IMG/VR virus record: IMGVR_UViG_3300009149_000313
Span: 1-22,580 of that record
DNA length: 22,580 nt
Strand: one strand, 5' to 3'
From: a virus
A model generated the notes under the pieces. That model was not told the DNA's origin. It saw only the letters and a list, made by a program, of their open reading frames with translations, and searched no databases. A program made the position numbers and the translations under genes. How positions within the stretch are numbered: the stretch's first letter is position 1; each line of letters opens with the position of its first letter. This document shows positions 1 through 8,723 of the stretch, in pieces.

Positions 1-3000
1 AGTGACTTGGATGTTTGGTGTTGTACCTGGTCCAGCAAAATTTGGATCATATACAACACTATATCCTGCTATCGGCGCAACAATGTTATCAAAGCTAATG
101 GTTCTATCGGGCATATCCGCTTTGATAACTCCGTCAAATACTCTAGGGGTAACACTTGGAAGGTTTGATACAAGTCTTAATCGGAATTGAAAAATTCGTC
201 CCGTGAAATCACCGATAGTAAATTTTCTCCAAGCGGTCCACTGGTCCGGCGATCCCTCAGAGATAGGATCAATCACGTCAAGACTTACCCAATCTGCCAT
301 TACGTTAAATGTTTCGGTTGAACGATACTGTGTTTCAACATCCCACTCACTGACTCGCGCTGTTGTCATGAATGTGACCGCATCAAGAGTTAACCAATTG
401 GCCATTACATCATCTTCAGAGTATCCTTCAGCATCTATTAAAGAGGAAAGTCTAACCTCATATATCTCACCAACATCTAGGAAGTTTGCGTAGTAGTAAT
501 ACCCATCGGAGTAGTATTGACTAGCAACTTCTTCTTGAAGGATAAGGGCATCGCCAATCTTTATTACTTGATCTTTTACCCCCGTTACTGTGGGGAAGTC
601 GTTCGTTTCCTCAATAACATTTAAGTTAACGAGATTAGGAATTGATGTTACAATACTCGCCGCTATTTCAGATTCATTACCGTTCCAATCAACTGCTTTA
701 ATATAATAAGATCCTGTCCTTGCCTGGACACTACAAAGGGATGTGTTTCTATCGACGACTTGGAGGGGGATTGAGTTCTCCCACGTTGCGGATAGTTTAG
801 GTGAGTAACGAATTAAGTAGTAATCAATGTCACAATCGCTCACCAACCGCCAATCAAGCTGTAATGTTTCATTCAAAATATTAGCGAATAGGCCATCAAC
901 ATTTGTAGGGTAAGCGGTTTTCAATAATGGTGTTGCGTTTACAAATCCTACTTCACCAAGAGTTAACTTCGTCCCTGTTGATGCCACACCAATTACTTTA
1001 AAGCTGTGTTCGATATCAAGGTAATCTTCATTAGCAAAATAACGGTAGGAAGTAACGGTACTGTAATCAGTCAACTCATAACCGTTACCTTTGTTCACAT
1101 AAATTTCATAGCTTTCAACCACACCACCTTCTGGCGAACCCCAATCGAGATCAACGAAATACGAGTAAGCACCGTTACGACACATCCAAGTATTATCGTC
1201 TACCAGTAGGTTAGTAACTTCACTCGGCGGGGCAACTTCTGTATCGATGGATGTAGATATCTGCGGATCATAGTCGGGAAGTGTATCCGTAGATTCCGCC
1301 GTATAGATGGCGTCGGCCTTCTCCACTAACGTAATCTGTGCGCTTAGATCAGCGTTTGGCATGATGGACTTAACAATGCAATCAATCGTGATGGCATCGA
1401 CCTCGCCCCAGATAAGTAAGTCACCTACTCCAGGTACAACACCATCAACTGTCATATTTGTGGTCGAAGTTATCGTCATAGTGTCGGTAACTATCGCCCC
1501 GGTGTTTGAATTTCTAAAAGTATAACCATAACTCCCACCACCATCTACTAGGCCGTCATCAACTTCAACATTACTACCAGCTACGGACTTAACCCTGGCG
1601 GGACGCCCACCAGCTTTCATCACATCGTACTGAAGTAAAACGTAATCTCCACGAGTACAAACAAGGTTTTCAAAATCTACAGTTAACGTAGTATTTTCTT
1701 GTCTCAGTTTCGCCTGTGCCAACATATAGCGACCGTATCTCCAAGCTTGCTCCTCGTTGGAACAGGCGAAGGTGTTGAACTCCTCAAAGGTTGTTGCCGT
1801 AACAGCGTCATACCCGTCGGCGTAAACTATCGCTTCTCTGATACTCCAATCATCATTTCCGTCGATATATTTAACTTTAAAAGCGTGAGGTAATTCAGAA
1901 TAAGTTCTCGAAGATGTAAACGATACGCAATTCCTGGGAGAGAATATTTGAACGGGAACGGTTTTCAGTTTATCAACTAAAACCCCATAACGTCCGTTTA
2001 TTACGTTTAACGATGCTTGAGCGGAAGTTGTTACCTGACCTATAACTGTTTGCAAAGTAGCATTGTAATCTAAGACGAAATTACATTCGAATCGTGATCG
2101 TTCAAATGTTGCCCCTGGGGGAGGTGTGGGGACTTCCTCACAAAACGTCGCCCAATCAAGAATAGAATCTGTATCCAATCTTGTTTTGGAAAGAGCACGT
2201 TTGTTAGGAGAACCTGTTAGTAGATCGGCAAAAACCCATGCGGGATTCGTAGTTGCTTCCAGTATCCATTCGGTCCCATTGAAAACAGGGATAATGGATT
2301 CACAAACCGCCGATAAATTACTAACAGATCCATTGAGTTGATCCGTTGCTTTGATTTTAACTTCCAAAAAGCAATGTCGGTTTTCGGTTACAATTGGTTC
2401 ACGGTCAAAACGTGTTGTGATCGATCCCCATACCATCTTGTCACGGATAGTAAACGTGTGGCCGTTATAAGATCGCGTTCTAGTTACTCGTATCTTTATT
2501 TGATTAGTCGATAACGGTGTGAACTTGACGGAACCATAAACCACTTCTGCGGAGTTACCTGTTATAGTTACTACACCACTTGTGGAATTTTCAATATCAA
2601 AGATGTCTGGGATGCTAACGGTGTCGTTGTGGTAGCTTGTAAGATTTGGCAAACCATCTCTTGTTTTAAAATAATCAGAAAACATCGTGATGGCGTAAGG
2701 TAGTCCTGTGTTTAATGTATATCTAAAATATGTTGCATCTATGACATCTCTTGTTTGTATCTTTCCAACGATGTTACCGCCGTGAGATATGTGGTCATTT
2801 ACATTTATATATCGTGAAGAGACAAACTGTGTCGCCCCCTTGGCCAGACCGTAAGTTACATAATAAAAAATAGGTACGTAGTCCCCCCAAGATATCTTCT
2901 CTGCGAAAAGCACCCCCAACGTACCATAAGCTTCATTTGGGGGGATCTCTTTACTAGAAAGTGTTGAGTAATTATTGTACGTGGTGTTTGTATTAGCGTT

Positions 3001-4377
3001 TCTAACTGAAGGATACATAGGAACGGTCTTAGAACTAACACCCGTTATATCCCCAACCGCTGACCAAGATTCACTATCTGTTTCACTATTAAAAGCTTTC
3101 CAATCTTCTGTGCCTACATCTGCGTATTGGATATCAAGTTCGACTGTCCTATCCGCACGATTACCGTTTGTAGCGAAAGTAGTTAGACCTTCAGGAAATG
3201 CCAGAAGTAAAGTTATATCTTGTTTATCCCCATTACCACTATCATCTGCGGATCGGGTTGCTTCGTACTCAGAAGGTAAAGCACCTGGATCGTTTTGATT
3301 AACATTCAATGCTACGGAAACATCCGCTTGGTTTACGTCACCTTTATAATAAACGAACTCTTTATTGAGTGCTTGGTCCCAAGGGTATATTCCTTGGTAA
3401 GAAGTCCCTACACCAGTTTCATCTACTAGAACCGAATCTACATCGCTGTAGGTGACTTGAGTTGCGTTGTCAACCGTTACTACTCTTACTAGTTTATTAT
3501 TTTCTGTCGTTGCGAAACCACCAAGCTGTAAATAATATCCGTCTTTTAGATTTTCTGTGAAGTCACCTGTGGACCTGGTTATCGTTTTTGCTGTGGCGTC
3601 GATGGTTAAATTAGTTGTGACGTTAATAACTGGATCAGGTTTATTAGGATCGACTAATCTGTAGTACGCATTGAAATACTCATTAAAAGATGTATCACCT
3701 ATTTTCAACTCTTCCACATTGAGAGGTCCGTAACCGAAATCATATATCGCATGGAAGTTTTGAATTATTTCCCCGTTCTCGTCAGCGATTAATTCTGTAT
3801 AAGCATTAGCGGCCACGACAGGAAAGATTTGATGACGTCCATAAAGCCTTGGAACGGTCCCGTATTTTTTAACTCGATTCGATTGACCAGTAATGGAGTA
3901 CATTTGTGAGTCAGCGTAATCGTATGTAGCACCTGTTCCGCCAATACCTGTATCAGGTGGGGGGATTAAAGCACTTACTAGTAGTTGCGTACCAATGGCC
4001 GCACCAACACGAACACCAAACGCTGACCAAAACCCCCATTCCGCACCAACGGCCCCCGCAGATGCTCCTCCCGTGGCGGCCGTGGCGATCATGACCGCAG
4101 CGATAACCGCTATCTGACCTAGTATCCTACCAAAATCTCCGCCCTTGGGAGTTATAGCAATAAGAACAGAAGATGAATCGTGAGGAATGGTAAACTCCCA
4201 CAACTCTCTTTCAATGATATAACCATCAACTAATATCTCAAAGTATTCACGTAACTTAGAATCGTCTTTACCAGATTCAGTTAGAATCCTATCAAATACC
4301 TCATTAAGATTTTCACCAGCTATTCGTGGGTAATCAATCTCATGAGAGTTTAATGCATTAGGTCTGAATTTTATCAT
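1..4377 (-). CDS. I-J-type central tail hub / tip attachment protein, C-terminus beyond window
   Basis: The frame from ATG at 4377 to base 1 is open for exactly 1459 codons; I checked it line by line and found no stop, so the gene runs off the left edge. Residues 1-75 resemble a lambda gpI-like small domain. Residues 80-140 are a Gly/Ala-rich hydrophobic stretch ending in LIPPP, then YSITG, YGTVPRLYGRH and an FGYGPL-type motif (about 155-225), an arrangement I recall from J-like (TipJ) hub proteins of Gram-negative siphophages. Two fibronectin-III-like segments follow at about 1050-1150 and 1153-1243. The family forms the hub at the tail tip and binds the host receptor, usually through its C-terminus, which is not visible. 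It overlaps the NlpC/P60 gene by 20 bases. No separate gpI gene is present, so an I-J fusion is inferred. Confidence 0.9.
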   Translation of the reverse strand, partial: MIKFRPNALNSHEIDYPRIAGENLNEVFDRILTESGKDDSKLREYFEILVDGYIIERELWEFTIPHDSSSVLIAITPKGGDFGRILGQIAVIAAVMIATAATGGASAGAVGAEWGFWSAFGVRVGAAIGTQLLVSALIPPPDTGIGGTGATYDYADSQMYSITGQSNRVKKYGTVPRLYGRHQIFPVVAANAYTELIADENGEIIQNFHAIYDFGYGPLNVEELKIGDTSFNEYFNAYYRLVDPNKPDPVINVTTNLTIDATAKTITRSTGDFTENLKDGYYLQLGGFATTENNKLVRVVTVDNATQVTYSDVDSVLVDETGVGTSYQGIYPWDQALNKEFVYYKGDVNQADVSVALNVNQNDPGALPSEYEATRSADDSGNGDKQDITLLLAFPEGLTTFATNGNRADRTVELDIQYADVGTEDWKAFNSETDSESWSAVGDITGVSSKTVPMYPSVRNANTNTTYNNYSTLSSKEIPPNEAYGTLGVLFAEKISWGDYVPIFYYVTYGLAKGATQFVSSRYINVNDHISHGGNIVGKIQTRDVIDATYFRYTLNTGLPYAITMFSDYFKTRDGLPNLTSYHNDTVSIPDIFDIENSTSGVVTITGNSAEVVYGSVKFTPLSTNQIKIRVTRTRSYNGHTFTIRDKMVWGSITTRFDREPIVTENRHCFLEVKIKATDQLNGSVSNLSAVCESIIPVFNGTEWILEATTNPAWVFADLLTGSPNKRALSKTRLDTDSILDWATFCEEVPTPPPGATFERSRFECNFVLDYNATLQTVIGQVTTSAQASLNVINGRYGVLVDKLKTVPVQIFSPRNCVSFTSSRTYSELPHAFKVKYIDGNDDWSIREAIVYADGYDAVTATTFEEFNTFACSNEEQAWRYGRYMLAQAKLRQENTTLTVDFENLVCTRGDYVLLQYDVMKAGGRPARVKSVAGSNVEVDDGLVDGGGSYGYTFRNSNTGAIVTDTMTITSTTNMTVDGVVPGVGDLLIWGEVDAITIDCIVKSIMPNADLSAQITLVEKADAIYTAESTDTLPDYDPQISTSIDTEVAPPSEVTNLLVDDNTWMCRNGAYSYFVDLDWGSPEGGVVESYEIYVNKGNGYELTDYSTVTSYRYFANEDYLDIEHSFKVIGVASTGTKLTLGEVGFVNATPLLKTAYPTNVDGLFANILNETLQLDWRLVSDCDIDYYLIRYSPKLSATWENSIPLQVVDRNTSLCSVQARTGSYYIKAVDWNGNESEIAASIVTSIPNLVNLNVIEETNDFPTVTGVKDQVIKIGDALILQEEVASQYYSDGYYYYANFLDVGEIYEVRLSSLIDAEGYSEDDVMANWLTLDAVTFMTTARVSEWDVETQYRSTETFNVMADWVSLDVIDPISEGSPDQWTAWRKFTIGDFTGRIFQFRLRLVSNLPSVTPRVFDGVIKADMPDRTISFDNIVAPIAGYSVVYDPNFAGPGTTPNIQVT

Positions 4378-4753
4378 GTCTGAAAAATCCTTCTATTCGT
4401 TTTTCCCATTTTGCCAGTTTGTCTATGACACATCCAGTTTTTTCCATCGTATGAAGAAAAGAACCTTCACCAACAAAAATTCCAATATGGGAAGCTATTC
4501 CATTAACCCTAAATACAATTATATCACCGAACTCAGGAGAGTTCACTTGTCTAAACTTTTGCTTCTCTATCTCAATTAATCTTGAAACATTTTGCTTATC
4601 ACTAGGATCATCATACGCAATAACATCAAGATCAAGAAACATGATCTTTCGATAAAATAGTTTTGTAATCTCCCAACAATCAAACGACCTATAAGGTAGA
4701 CCAATAAGGTCAGTTAAATATGTCTGGGAAATTTGAGGGTGTGTATTTCTCAC
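4358..4753 (-). CDS. NlpC/P60 family tail-tip peptidoglycan peptidase (lambda K-like)
   Basis: A 131-residue NlpC/P60 cysteine peptidase domain, the family that cuts peptide cross-links in peptidoglycan; in tail tips it helps assembly and cell-wall penetration. Visible catalytic signature: FDCWE with Cys26 as nucleophile, GDIIVF at 76-81, His89 in SHIGIFVG and His101 in FLHT. The 12-residue spacing between the two histidines matches the Cys-His-His triad of E. coli Spr. The start is GTG, inside the end of the DUF1833 gene (44-base overlap), with only a weak GAGA-type binding site; a shorter start cannot be excluded, but this one leaves the usual 20-25 residues before the Cys. No Mov34/JAB metallopeptidase domain is present, unlike lambda K, so only the C-terminal half of K is represented. 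Confidence 0.9.
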   Translation of the reverse strand: MRNTHPQISQTYLTDLIGLPYRSFDCWEITKLFYRKIMFLDLDVIAYDDPSDKQNVSRLIEIEKQKFRQVNSPEFGDIIVFRVNGIASHIGIFVGEGSFLHTMEKTGCVIDKLAKWEKRIEGFFRHDKIQT

Positions 4754-5180
4754 CTGTCATCTCTGTGTTTAAGAAGTCATCCATAAACAACCGCGCTCTA
4801 ACCTCCGATTGATTGTAGCTGACATCTTTTATTTTTAACTCTCCAAGTTCTATCTCTACATCGTCAGGAGCGGATGCCAACACCATCTCTATCGTGACAT
4901 CAATATAGTCTGTGACCGTTCGCATTTCTTCGATAAGTTCAAGAGATACGTTATCAAATTCCATCGTTACTTCTCTAAGTGATTCACCATCGTCAGTGGG
5001 GAGAGTCATCTTCATAGGGAAAGGAAGATAGACGTTTCCTCTTGAAGTGATCTGTTCCATGTTGTTTACGAAATACAACACACCAAAGGAAGAGTGGGTG
5101 AGAGTGACGAGCATTAGAAACGGATCGTCAGATTCCTGAAAGTATAGTTGTGAAAGAAGATTGTTAGATAAGTTTCTCAT
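4710..5180 (-). CDS. DUF1833-family phage tail protein
   Basis: 156 residues. The N-terminal pattern (QESDDPFLMLVTLTH, then ITSRGNVYLPFPMKMTLPTDD) matches the DUF1833 family of phage tail proteins as I recall it; members lie between the tape measure and the NlpC/P60 gene in lambda-like tail modules and are thought to belong to the baseplate or tail tip. The start overlaps the upstream stop as ATGA, implying translational coupling. No enzymatic motif is seen. A role as a tip ring protein, replacing lambda L in position, is inference from gene order. Confidence 0.85.
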   Translation of the reverse strand: MRNLSNNLLSQLYFQESDDPFLMLVTLTHSSFGVLYFVNNMEQITSRGNVYLPFPMKMTLPTDDGESLREVTMEFDNVSLELIEEMRTVTDYIDVTIEMVLASAPDDVEIELGELKIKDVSYNQSEVRARLFMDDFLNTEMTGEKYTPSNFPDIFN

Positions 5181-5398
5181 TCCATTTCACCAAACATCCA
5201 TTGAGCAAGTGCGGCGATGTATGATCCTTCATAAAGCATAATTTTAAATTCAGATACAAACATCGCTTCAATAGGAGCGATCACCCATAGGTAAGGATAG
5301 GACCAGAAGCCGCGAAGGATTCCTCCTCCGTTTTTCGCTTCCCTAAATTCCATAGGAAGTCCACAAACGATACATTTTCTCCACTCGCTTTGTGTCAT
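5177..5398 (-). CDS. Small CxxC protein of the tail-tip operon, function unknown
   Basis: 73 residues from the ATG at 5398, chosen because it forms an ATGA overlap with the upstream stop and has a GGAAGA ribosome binding site just before it; an ATG at 5413 overlaps that binding site and is unlikely. The protein has one CIVC pair near the N-terminus (CxxC) and then an aromatic, moderately hydrophobic segment rich in W, Y and F (about residues 30-68). A single CxxC could bind a metal only as half of a four-Cys site or in a dimer. It lies between the M-like and DUF1833 genes, coupled at both ends, so a tail-tip role is likely. I do not recognise the family. Confidence 0.7.
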   Translation of the reverse strand: MTQSEWRKCIVCGLPMEFREAKNGGGILRGFWSYPYLWVIAPIEAMFVSEFKIMLYEGSYIAALAQWMFGEME

Positions 5399-5748
5399 GG
5401 CATTTCTTCCCATTGAAAATTAAGACGAAATATTCTACCACCTAAAGGTGTTATTGACGGTTCTTTTACGAAACGGAACTCACTTTCAACCCCTGTCATG
5501 GGGTGGTCGTAGTTGAAGGTTTTTACTCCGCCCGATAGTGTGGTTTTGAAGAAGGTGCTGAATGTGATGTAATCGTCGTAATCCATGTCGATGGTACAAG
5601 AAAACTTGTCGATTCCTTTGGTGAATCGTTGGCGAACTTTTTCAGGGCCTACGTCCATTTTTGATCTGATAATTACTGATCCAAACTCTTGAGTGAAACC
5701 CGCTTGGTTTAATAAATCTTGTAACGCGGCGGGGAATACTTGTGCCAT
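5395..5748 (-). CDS. Minor tail protein, lambda gpM-like
   Basis: 117 residues, immediately after the tape measure gene (1-base overlap). It shows the pattern of a short tail-tip family: FPAALQDLL at the start, IIRSKMDVGPEKVRQRFT in the first third, FSTFFKTTLSGGVKTFNYDHP in the middle and a closing strand RLNFQWEEMP. Proteins of this shape in the M position form the ring linking tube and tip in lambda-like tails. Assignment rests on gene order plus the recalled pattern; there is no catalytic motif. Confidence 0.75.
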   Translation of the reverse strand: MAQVFPAALQDLLNQAGFTQEFGSVIIRSKMDVGPEKVRQRFTKGIDKFSCTIDMDYDDYITFSTFFKTTLSGGVKTFNYDHPMTGVESEFRFVKEPSITPLGGRIFRLNFQWEEMP

Positions 5749-7919
5749 TACCGTCCTCTCCTACTTATTCCATATACTTCTTTAAAGGTTCTATCCATAC
5801 GGCCATCACCGATTGCCGTTTTTACTTTATCTACAATTAATACGTCGATTCGTGTTTCCCCGGAAGGCCCGACGGTTTCTTGAGTTTCCGTTTCGGTTCC
5901 GCTAGAGTTGTTTATCACGTTGACAACTGTGCCTCCGCCTTGGGATTGGACACCGAGTTTGCCGTTCGCTCCTCTAGTTAAAGGAAGAATAGCTTCTGGC
6001 CCTGCTTCACCCATAAGCCCCGCACCGTTGGCCATAGGAAATAGGGTGGGGTTACTGACAACCCCACCCCGAGCAAAAGGAAGTATATTTCCTCCATGAA
6101 GCACACCACCTTTCGCAAGCGGTTGTGTTAGTGGACCTAATAATTGTGGAGAAGAAGAATCAAACAAACCACCTACCGCGCCGGCGAGAGGTCTTATGAT
6201 TGCTTGGCGTATAGCTATTTTGGCCATGTCATCTAAGATGGCATTTGTTAGTTCTCTAAAACTGAATTTACCTTTTCTGACAAAACTAACCATCTGATCT
6301 TCTAAAGAACTAAACGCGCTACCCACACCTTTAGCGATATCCCCCGCCATAGTTCCAAACTGGTTTCTTAAAGATTGAACCCCTGCTTTTAGACCGAACA
6401 TGATTTCTTTACCCATTGACATCTGTTCAAAGGCCGCAGGGATTTTAAGTAATGCCTGGTTATATTCTATGAGAGACATTTTACCTTCATTAACTTTTTT
6501 AGTTAGTTCGTTAATTTTGGATCTCTCAATTGCAGATTGATATTCCGCCAGTGTTATTTTTCCTAATCTGAATTGGGCGTTAAGTAGAATCATTCCTTCT
6601 AATAGCCCGCCTTTCTTTTTCCAATCTATTTTCTTCCGAATCTCATCCGCTATCTCTTTCATTATATCCGCTGGGGATTTTCCTTTTTTCTCAGGTTCAA
6701 CTGTAATGCCTTTAGCAATTAAGCCTTTCAACCGTTCCACTTCGACATTAGCTTCATATATGGCCTTAGCGGATTTAGCTATTTTATCAGGATTAAGCCA
6801 TTTCTGTATTAAACCGCCCCCCTCTAAAGCCTTTACATCTTGAAGCATTGTCTTTTTTAAATTCTTTATAGATCCTTCAACCTCGGCAAGTTTTTCAGTT
6901 AAAGGACGAAGGTGCCGTTCTTCAGCTATCTGCTCTCCCATCGCTTTTGCTGCCAACACGATCGCTGTCATTGCTGTGGCGATAATGTTTAACTTAGACG
7001 CCAAAGAAAGCGCAGTTATTCCTTTAGACAAGGTAGCTAGTTGAACTGCCAGAGTGACAATAACTTTGGAACCAACCAAAGTGGCCACCGCGAAAAATAT
7101 TTCTTTCATATTATCAATTAACAATACCGCAAAAGTTTTGAATTTTGACGAAAGCTCAAACTCAGTATTAAGTTCGTGTAACTTTACCCTAAGAGTATCA
7201 AGGACAATGATCGTTGATTGCTCAAAAGTCGTCCCTAGTTTTCCGGCATCCGCTTCTAAGGTTTGAAAGTTCTTAGAGAGGGAATTAATCATTACTTCAC
7301 TGGTTATTTTTCCTTGCTCCCCAAGCTGCTTCAATTCCCCTTTTTGTACCTTTAGCGTATCCGCCAATAGCCCAGAATATTTGGCGTTAGATAGCATAAC
7401 TGCCCGTAATTCTTGACCTTGTAGCCTTCCAAGACTTAATGCTTGCGTAAACTGAAGAAATGTGGAAGTTGCTTCCTGGGCACCCGCACCGGACAATCTC
7501 AAGGTTTGTTGAAGTGCTTGCGTAACACCCAACATTTGCTCCATAGAAAGTCCGGTTCCTTGAGTCGCGATAGCAACACGGTTGAAACCTTCAGCGATTG
7601 TACTTATTGGGGAGTTAGTATGCCTCGCGACAACCGCAATCTTCCCCATTATGTCCGTTGCTCTTTCGGTTGAACCGGCGAAAACTGAGATACGGTCACG
7701 AAGTAGCTGGAAGGTGTCCGCGGTTTTTGCCAATTCTCGAACACCAATTGCACCCAGAAAACCCCTGAAGGCCAAACTTGCATTACCTAAGTTATTAGAT
7801 ATTTTCTTGGTTTCCTTATTCAGAGTACCCATGCTTCTGGCTACTTTCTTTAACTGAGCATCGCCTTGAACATCTACCTTAATCTTTATGGTTCTAACTT
7901 GGGTTTGGTTTGGTGGCAT
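5748..7919 (-). CDS. Tape measure protein
   Basis: 723 residues. About residues 60-230 match the tape-measure domain (TIGR02675-type): DTFQLLRDRISVFAGS, TIAEGFNRVAIATQG, LSLGRLQGQELRAVM and LKQLGEQGKITSE. A strongly hydrophobic region follows at about 263-326, then charged helical sequence. About residues 537-587 (LEDQMVSFVRKGKFSFRELT, then IAIRQAIIRPLAG) resemble the lambda tape measure C-terminal domain (PF09718). It sets tail length, fills the tube lumen and is ejected with the DNA. At roughly 1.5 angstroms per residue the tail would be about 100 nm, if uncleaved. The start overlaps the end of the T frame by 26 bases and has a purine-rich GGAAGAG site before it. Gly/Pro-rich sequence near residues 590-670 may be a flexible linker. 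Confidence 0.95.
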   Translation of the reverse strand: MPPNQTQVRTIKIKVDVQGDAQLKKVARSMGTLNKETKKISNNLGNASLAFRGFLGAIGVRELAKTADTFQLLRDRISVFAGSTERATDIMGKIAVVARHTNSPISTIAEGFNRVAIATQGTGLSMEQMLGVTQALQQTLRLSGAGAQEATSTFLQFTQALSLGRLQGQELRAVMLSNAKYSGLLADTLKVQKGELKQLGEQGKITSEVMINSLSKNFQTLEADAGKLGTTFEQSTIIVLDTLRVKLHELNTEFELSSKFKTFAVLLIDNMKEIFFAVATLVGSKVIVTLAVQLATLSKGITALSLASKLNIIATAMTAIVLAAKAMGEQIAEERHLRPLTEKLAEVEGSIKNLKKTMLQDVKALEGGGLIQKWLNPDKIAKSAKAIYEANVEVERLKGLIAKGITVEPEKKGKSPADIMKEIADEIRKKIDWKKKGGLLEGMILLNAQFRLGKITLAEYQSAIERSKINELTKKVNEGKMSLIEYNQALLKIPAAFEQMSMGKEIMFGLKAGVQSLRNQFGTMAGDIAKGVGSAFSSLEDQMVSFVRKGKFSFRELTNAILDDMAKIAIRQAIIRPLAGAVGGLFDSSSPQLLGPLTQPLAKGGVLHGGNILPFARGGVVSNPTLFPMANGAGLMGEAGPEAILPLTRGANGKLGVQSQGGGTVVNVINNSSGTETETQETVGPSGETRIDVLIVDKVKTAIGDGRMDRTFKEVYGISRRGR

Positions 7920-8229
7920 TTTTCTTCTCTTCCTTGTCGTGGTGTTCTATGAACACACTATCAAGCCTTCGCATCAAATATAGAAATTCTTCAAAATCAT
8001 CTACATTATAAATTGTAGCAAACTCCGCGATAGAAGTGAAAGGAATTGGTGATATAGACATCGAACTGCGGCATGTACTTAACTCGAAAAAGCAATCAAT
8101 ATAATACATGAACGGGGAAATATCAGGTTCAAGATCCGCCTCTTTTAGTTGATCTTTCAACTGTAGTATTCCGTAGAAGTCCTGCTTATCTTGCCATTTG
8201 TAGTACCAAGTCAACCATGCCGCTAAGAG
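7894..8229 (-). CDS. Tail assembly chaperone T segment, made as G-T fusion by -1 frameshift
   Basis: This frame continues gene G after a -1 slip. From base 8229 it reads LLAAWLTWYYKWQDKQD and is open to 7894 (111 codons). The only internal start is a TTG at 8214 with no convincing binding site, so independent translation is unlikely. The acidic, aromatic sequence fits the T part of lambda gpGT, which binds the tape measure protein and recruits tube protein during assembly. It lies between G and the tape measure gene and overlaps the latter. The predicted fusion is 131 residues of G plus 111 of T, 242 in all. Confidence 0.85.
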   Translation of the reverse strand, partial: LLAAWLTWYYKWQDKQDFYGILQLKDQLKEADLEPDISPFMYYIDCFFELSTCRSSMSISPIPFTSIAEFATIYNVDDFEEFLYLMRRLDSVFIEHHDKEEKKNATKPNPS

Positions 8230-8621
8230 TTTCCCAAATCTTCTTTGTAAGATTCCTGGGCGGAGGCGTATTCTACCACAACATCTAATAAATCGGGGAG
8301 ACTTAGAAAGAACTCAACAGCTTTTTCTTTTGAAAAAGGTGTCAACTCTCCATCGATCTCGATCCCTTCCCAATCCAACACACATGAATCGACAAAAGCT
8401 TTTGCCATTACTTCACGTTCTTTCTCTTCTGCCAACAAACCCTTCTCAATCGCCCTAGCGTAAGGTTTATAATATTTGGCCATAGCTTTTTTGACCGCCG
8501 AGGAATTACCCCCACCAAAACGTGCTACGCGGAACTTAACGCCCTCTGAAAGTTCTAACCAAATACCCTCGGTTTCCATCTTCTTGTCTGACTTAAATGC
8601 CTTGTCTAAATTTGTTTTCAT
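8223..8621 (-). CDS. Tail assembly chaperone G (frame 0 product)
   Basis: 132 residues from ATG at 8621, which has an AAAGGAG ribosome binding site six bases upstream; an in-frame ATG at 8645 has none and would contain that site. The sequence has WLELSEGVKFRVARFGGGNS and a helical C-terminal half ending LLDVVVEYASAQESYKEDLGNS, typical of a gpG-type chaperone. It lies directly before the tape measure region, as in lambda. Its last codons form a slippery heptamer, so most ribosomes should make G and a minority G-T. A terminator and a stem that can hide its binding site lie just upstream, so its dose is probably kept low. Confidence 0.88.
   Translation of the reverse strand: MKTNLDKAFKSDKKMETEGIWLELSEGVKFRVARFGGGNSSAVKKAMAKYYKPYARAIEKGLLAEEKEREVMAKAFVDSCVLDWEGIEIDGELTPFSKEKAVEFFLSLPDLLDVVVEYASAQESYKEDLGNS
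8229..8235 (-). promoter_or_regulatory. Programmed -1 frameshift site, slippery heptamer GGGAAAC
   Basis: Read on the minus strand, the frame-0 codons are TTG GGA AAC TCT TAG, so G GGA AAC is an X XXY YYZ heptamer in the correct phase. Slipping back one base gives GGG AAA and then the open T frame, bypassing the TAG at 8225-8223. Lambda uses GGGAAAG at the same place between G and T. No clear stimulatory hairpin is seen downstream. Confidence 0.9.
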
Positions 8622-8622
8622 A

Positions 8623-8702
8623 AATGACTCCTTTGAAACTTCCATTCTAGCTCAACGAAAAACCCCCCGTCAAAAGACAGGGGGCTTCACATAGGAGTCA
8701 CC
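8623..8702 (-). promoter_or_regulatory. Long-range stem able to hide the gene G ribosome binding site
   Basis: On the minus strand TGACTCCT (8700-8693) is the exact reverse complement of AGGAGTCA (8632-8625), which contains the AGGAG binding site of gene G. Two G-U pairs extend the stem to ten base pairs. The stem encloses the terminator hairpin at 8658-8684. Sequestration in read-through mRNA is inferred; pairing is visible in the bases. Confidence 0.6.
8658..8684 (-). terminator. Rho-independent terminator after the tail tube gene
   Basis: On the minus strand a nine-pair stem (CCCCCTGTC against GACGGGGGG, with one U-G wobble) with a TTTT loop is followed directly by TTTTT. It starts about 40 bases after the tube gene stop and ends 36 bases before the gene G start, too close for a full promoter between, so it probably attenuates rather than ends late transcription. 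Confidence 0.88.
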
Positions 8703-8723
8703 AACCGCCGTGTATGAAAGCGA

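Noticed and set aside
2856-3041. Minus-strand 61-codon frame
   Set aside because: Lies wholly inside the giant hub gene in another frame, with no binding site.
2975-3298. Plus-strand 107-codon frame
   Set aside because: Shadow of the hub gene; no start signal.
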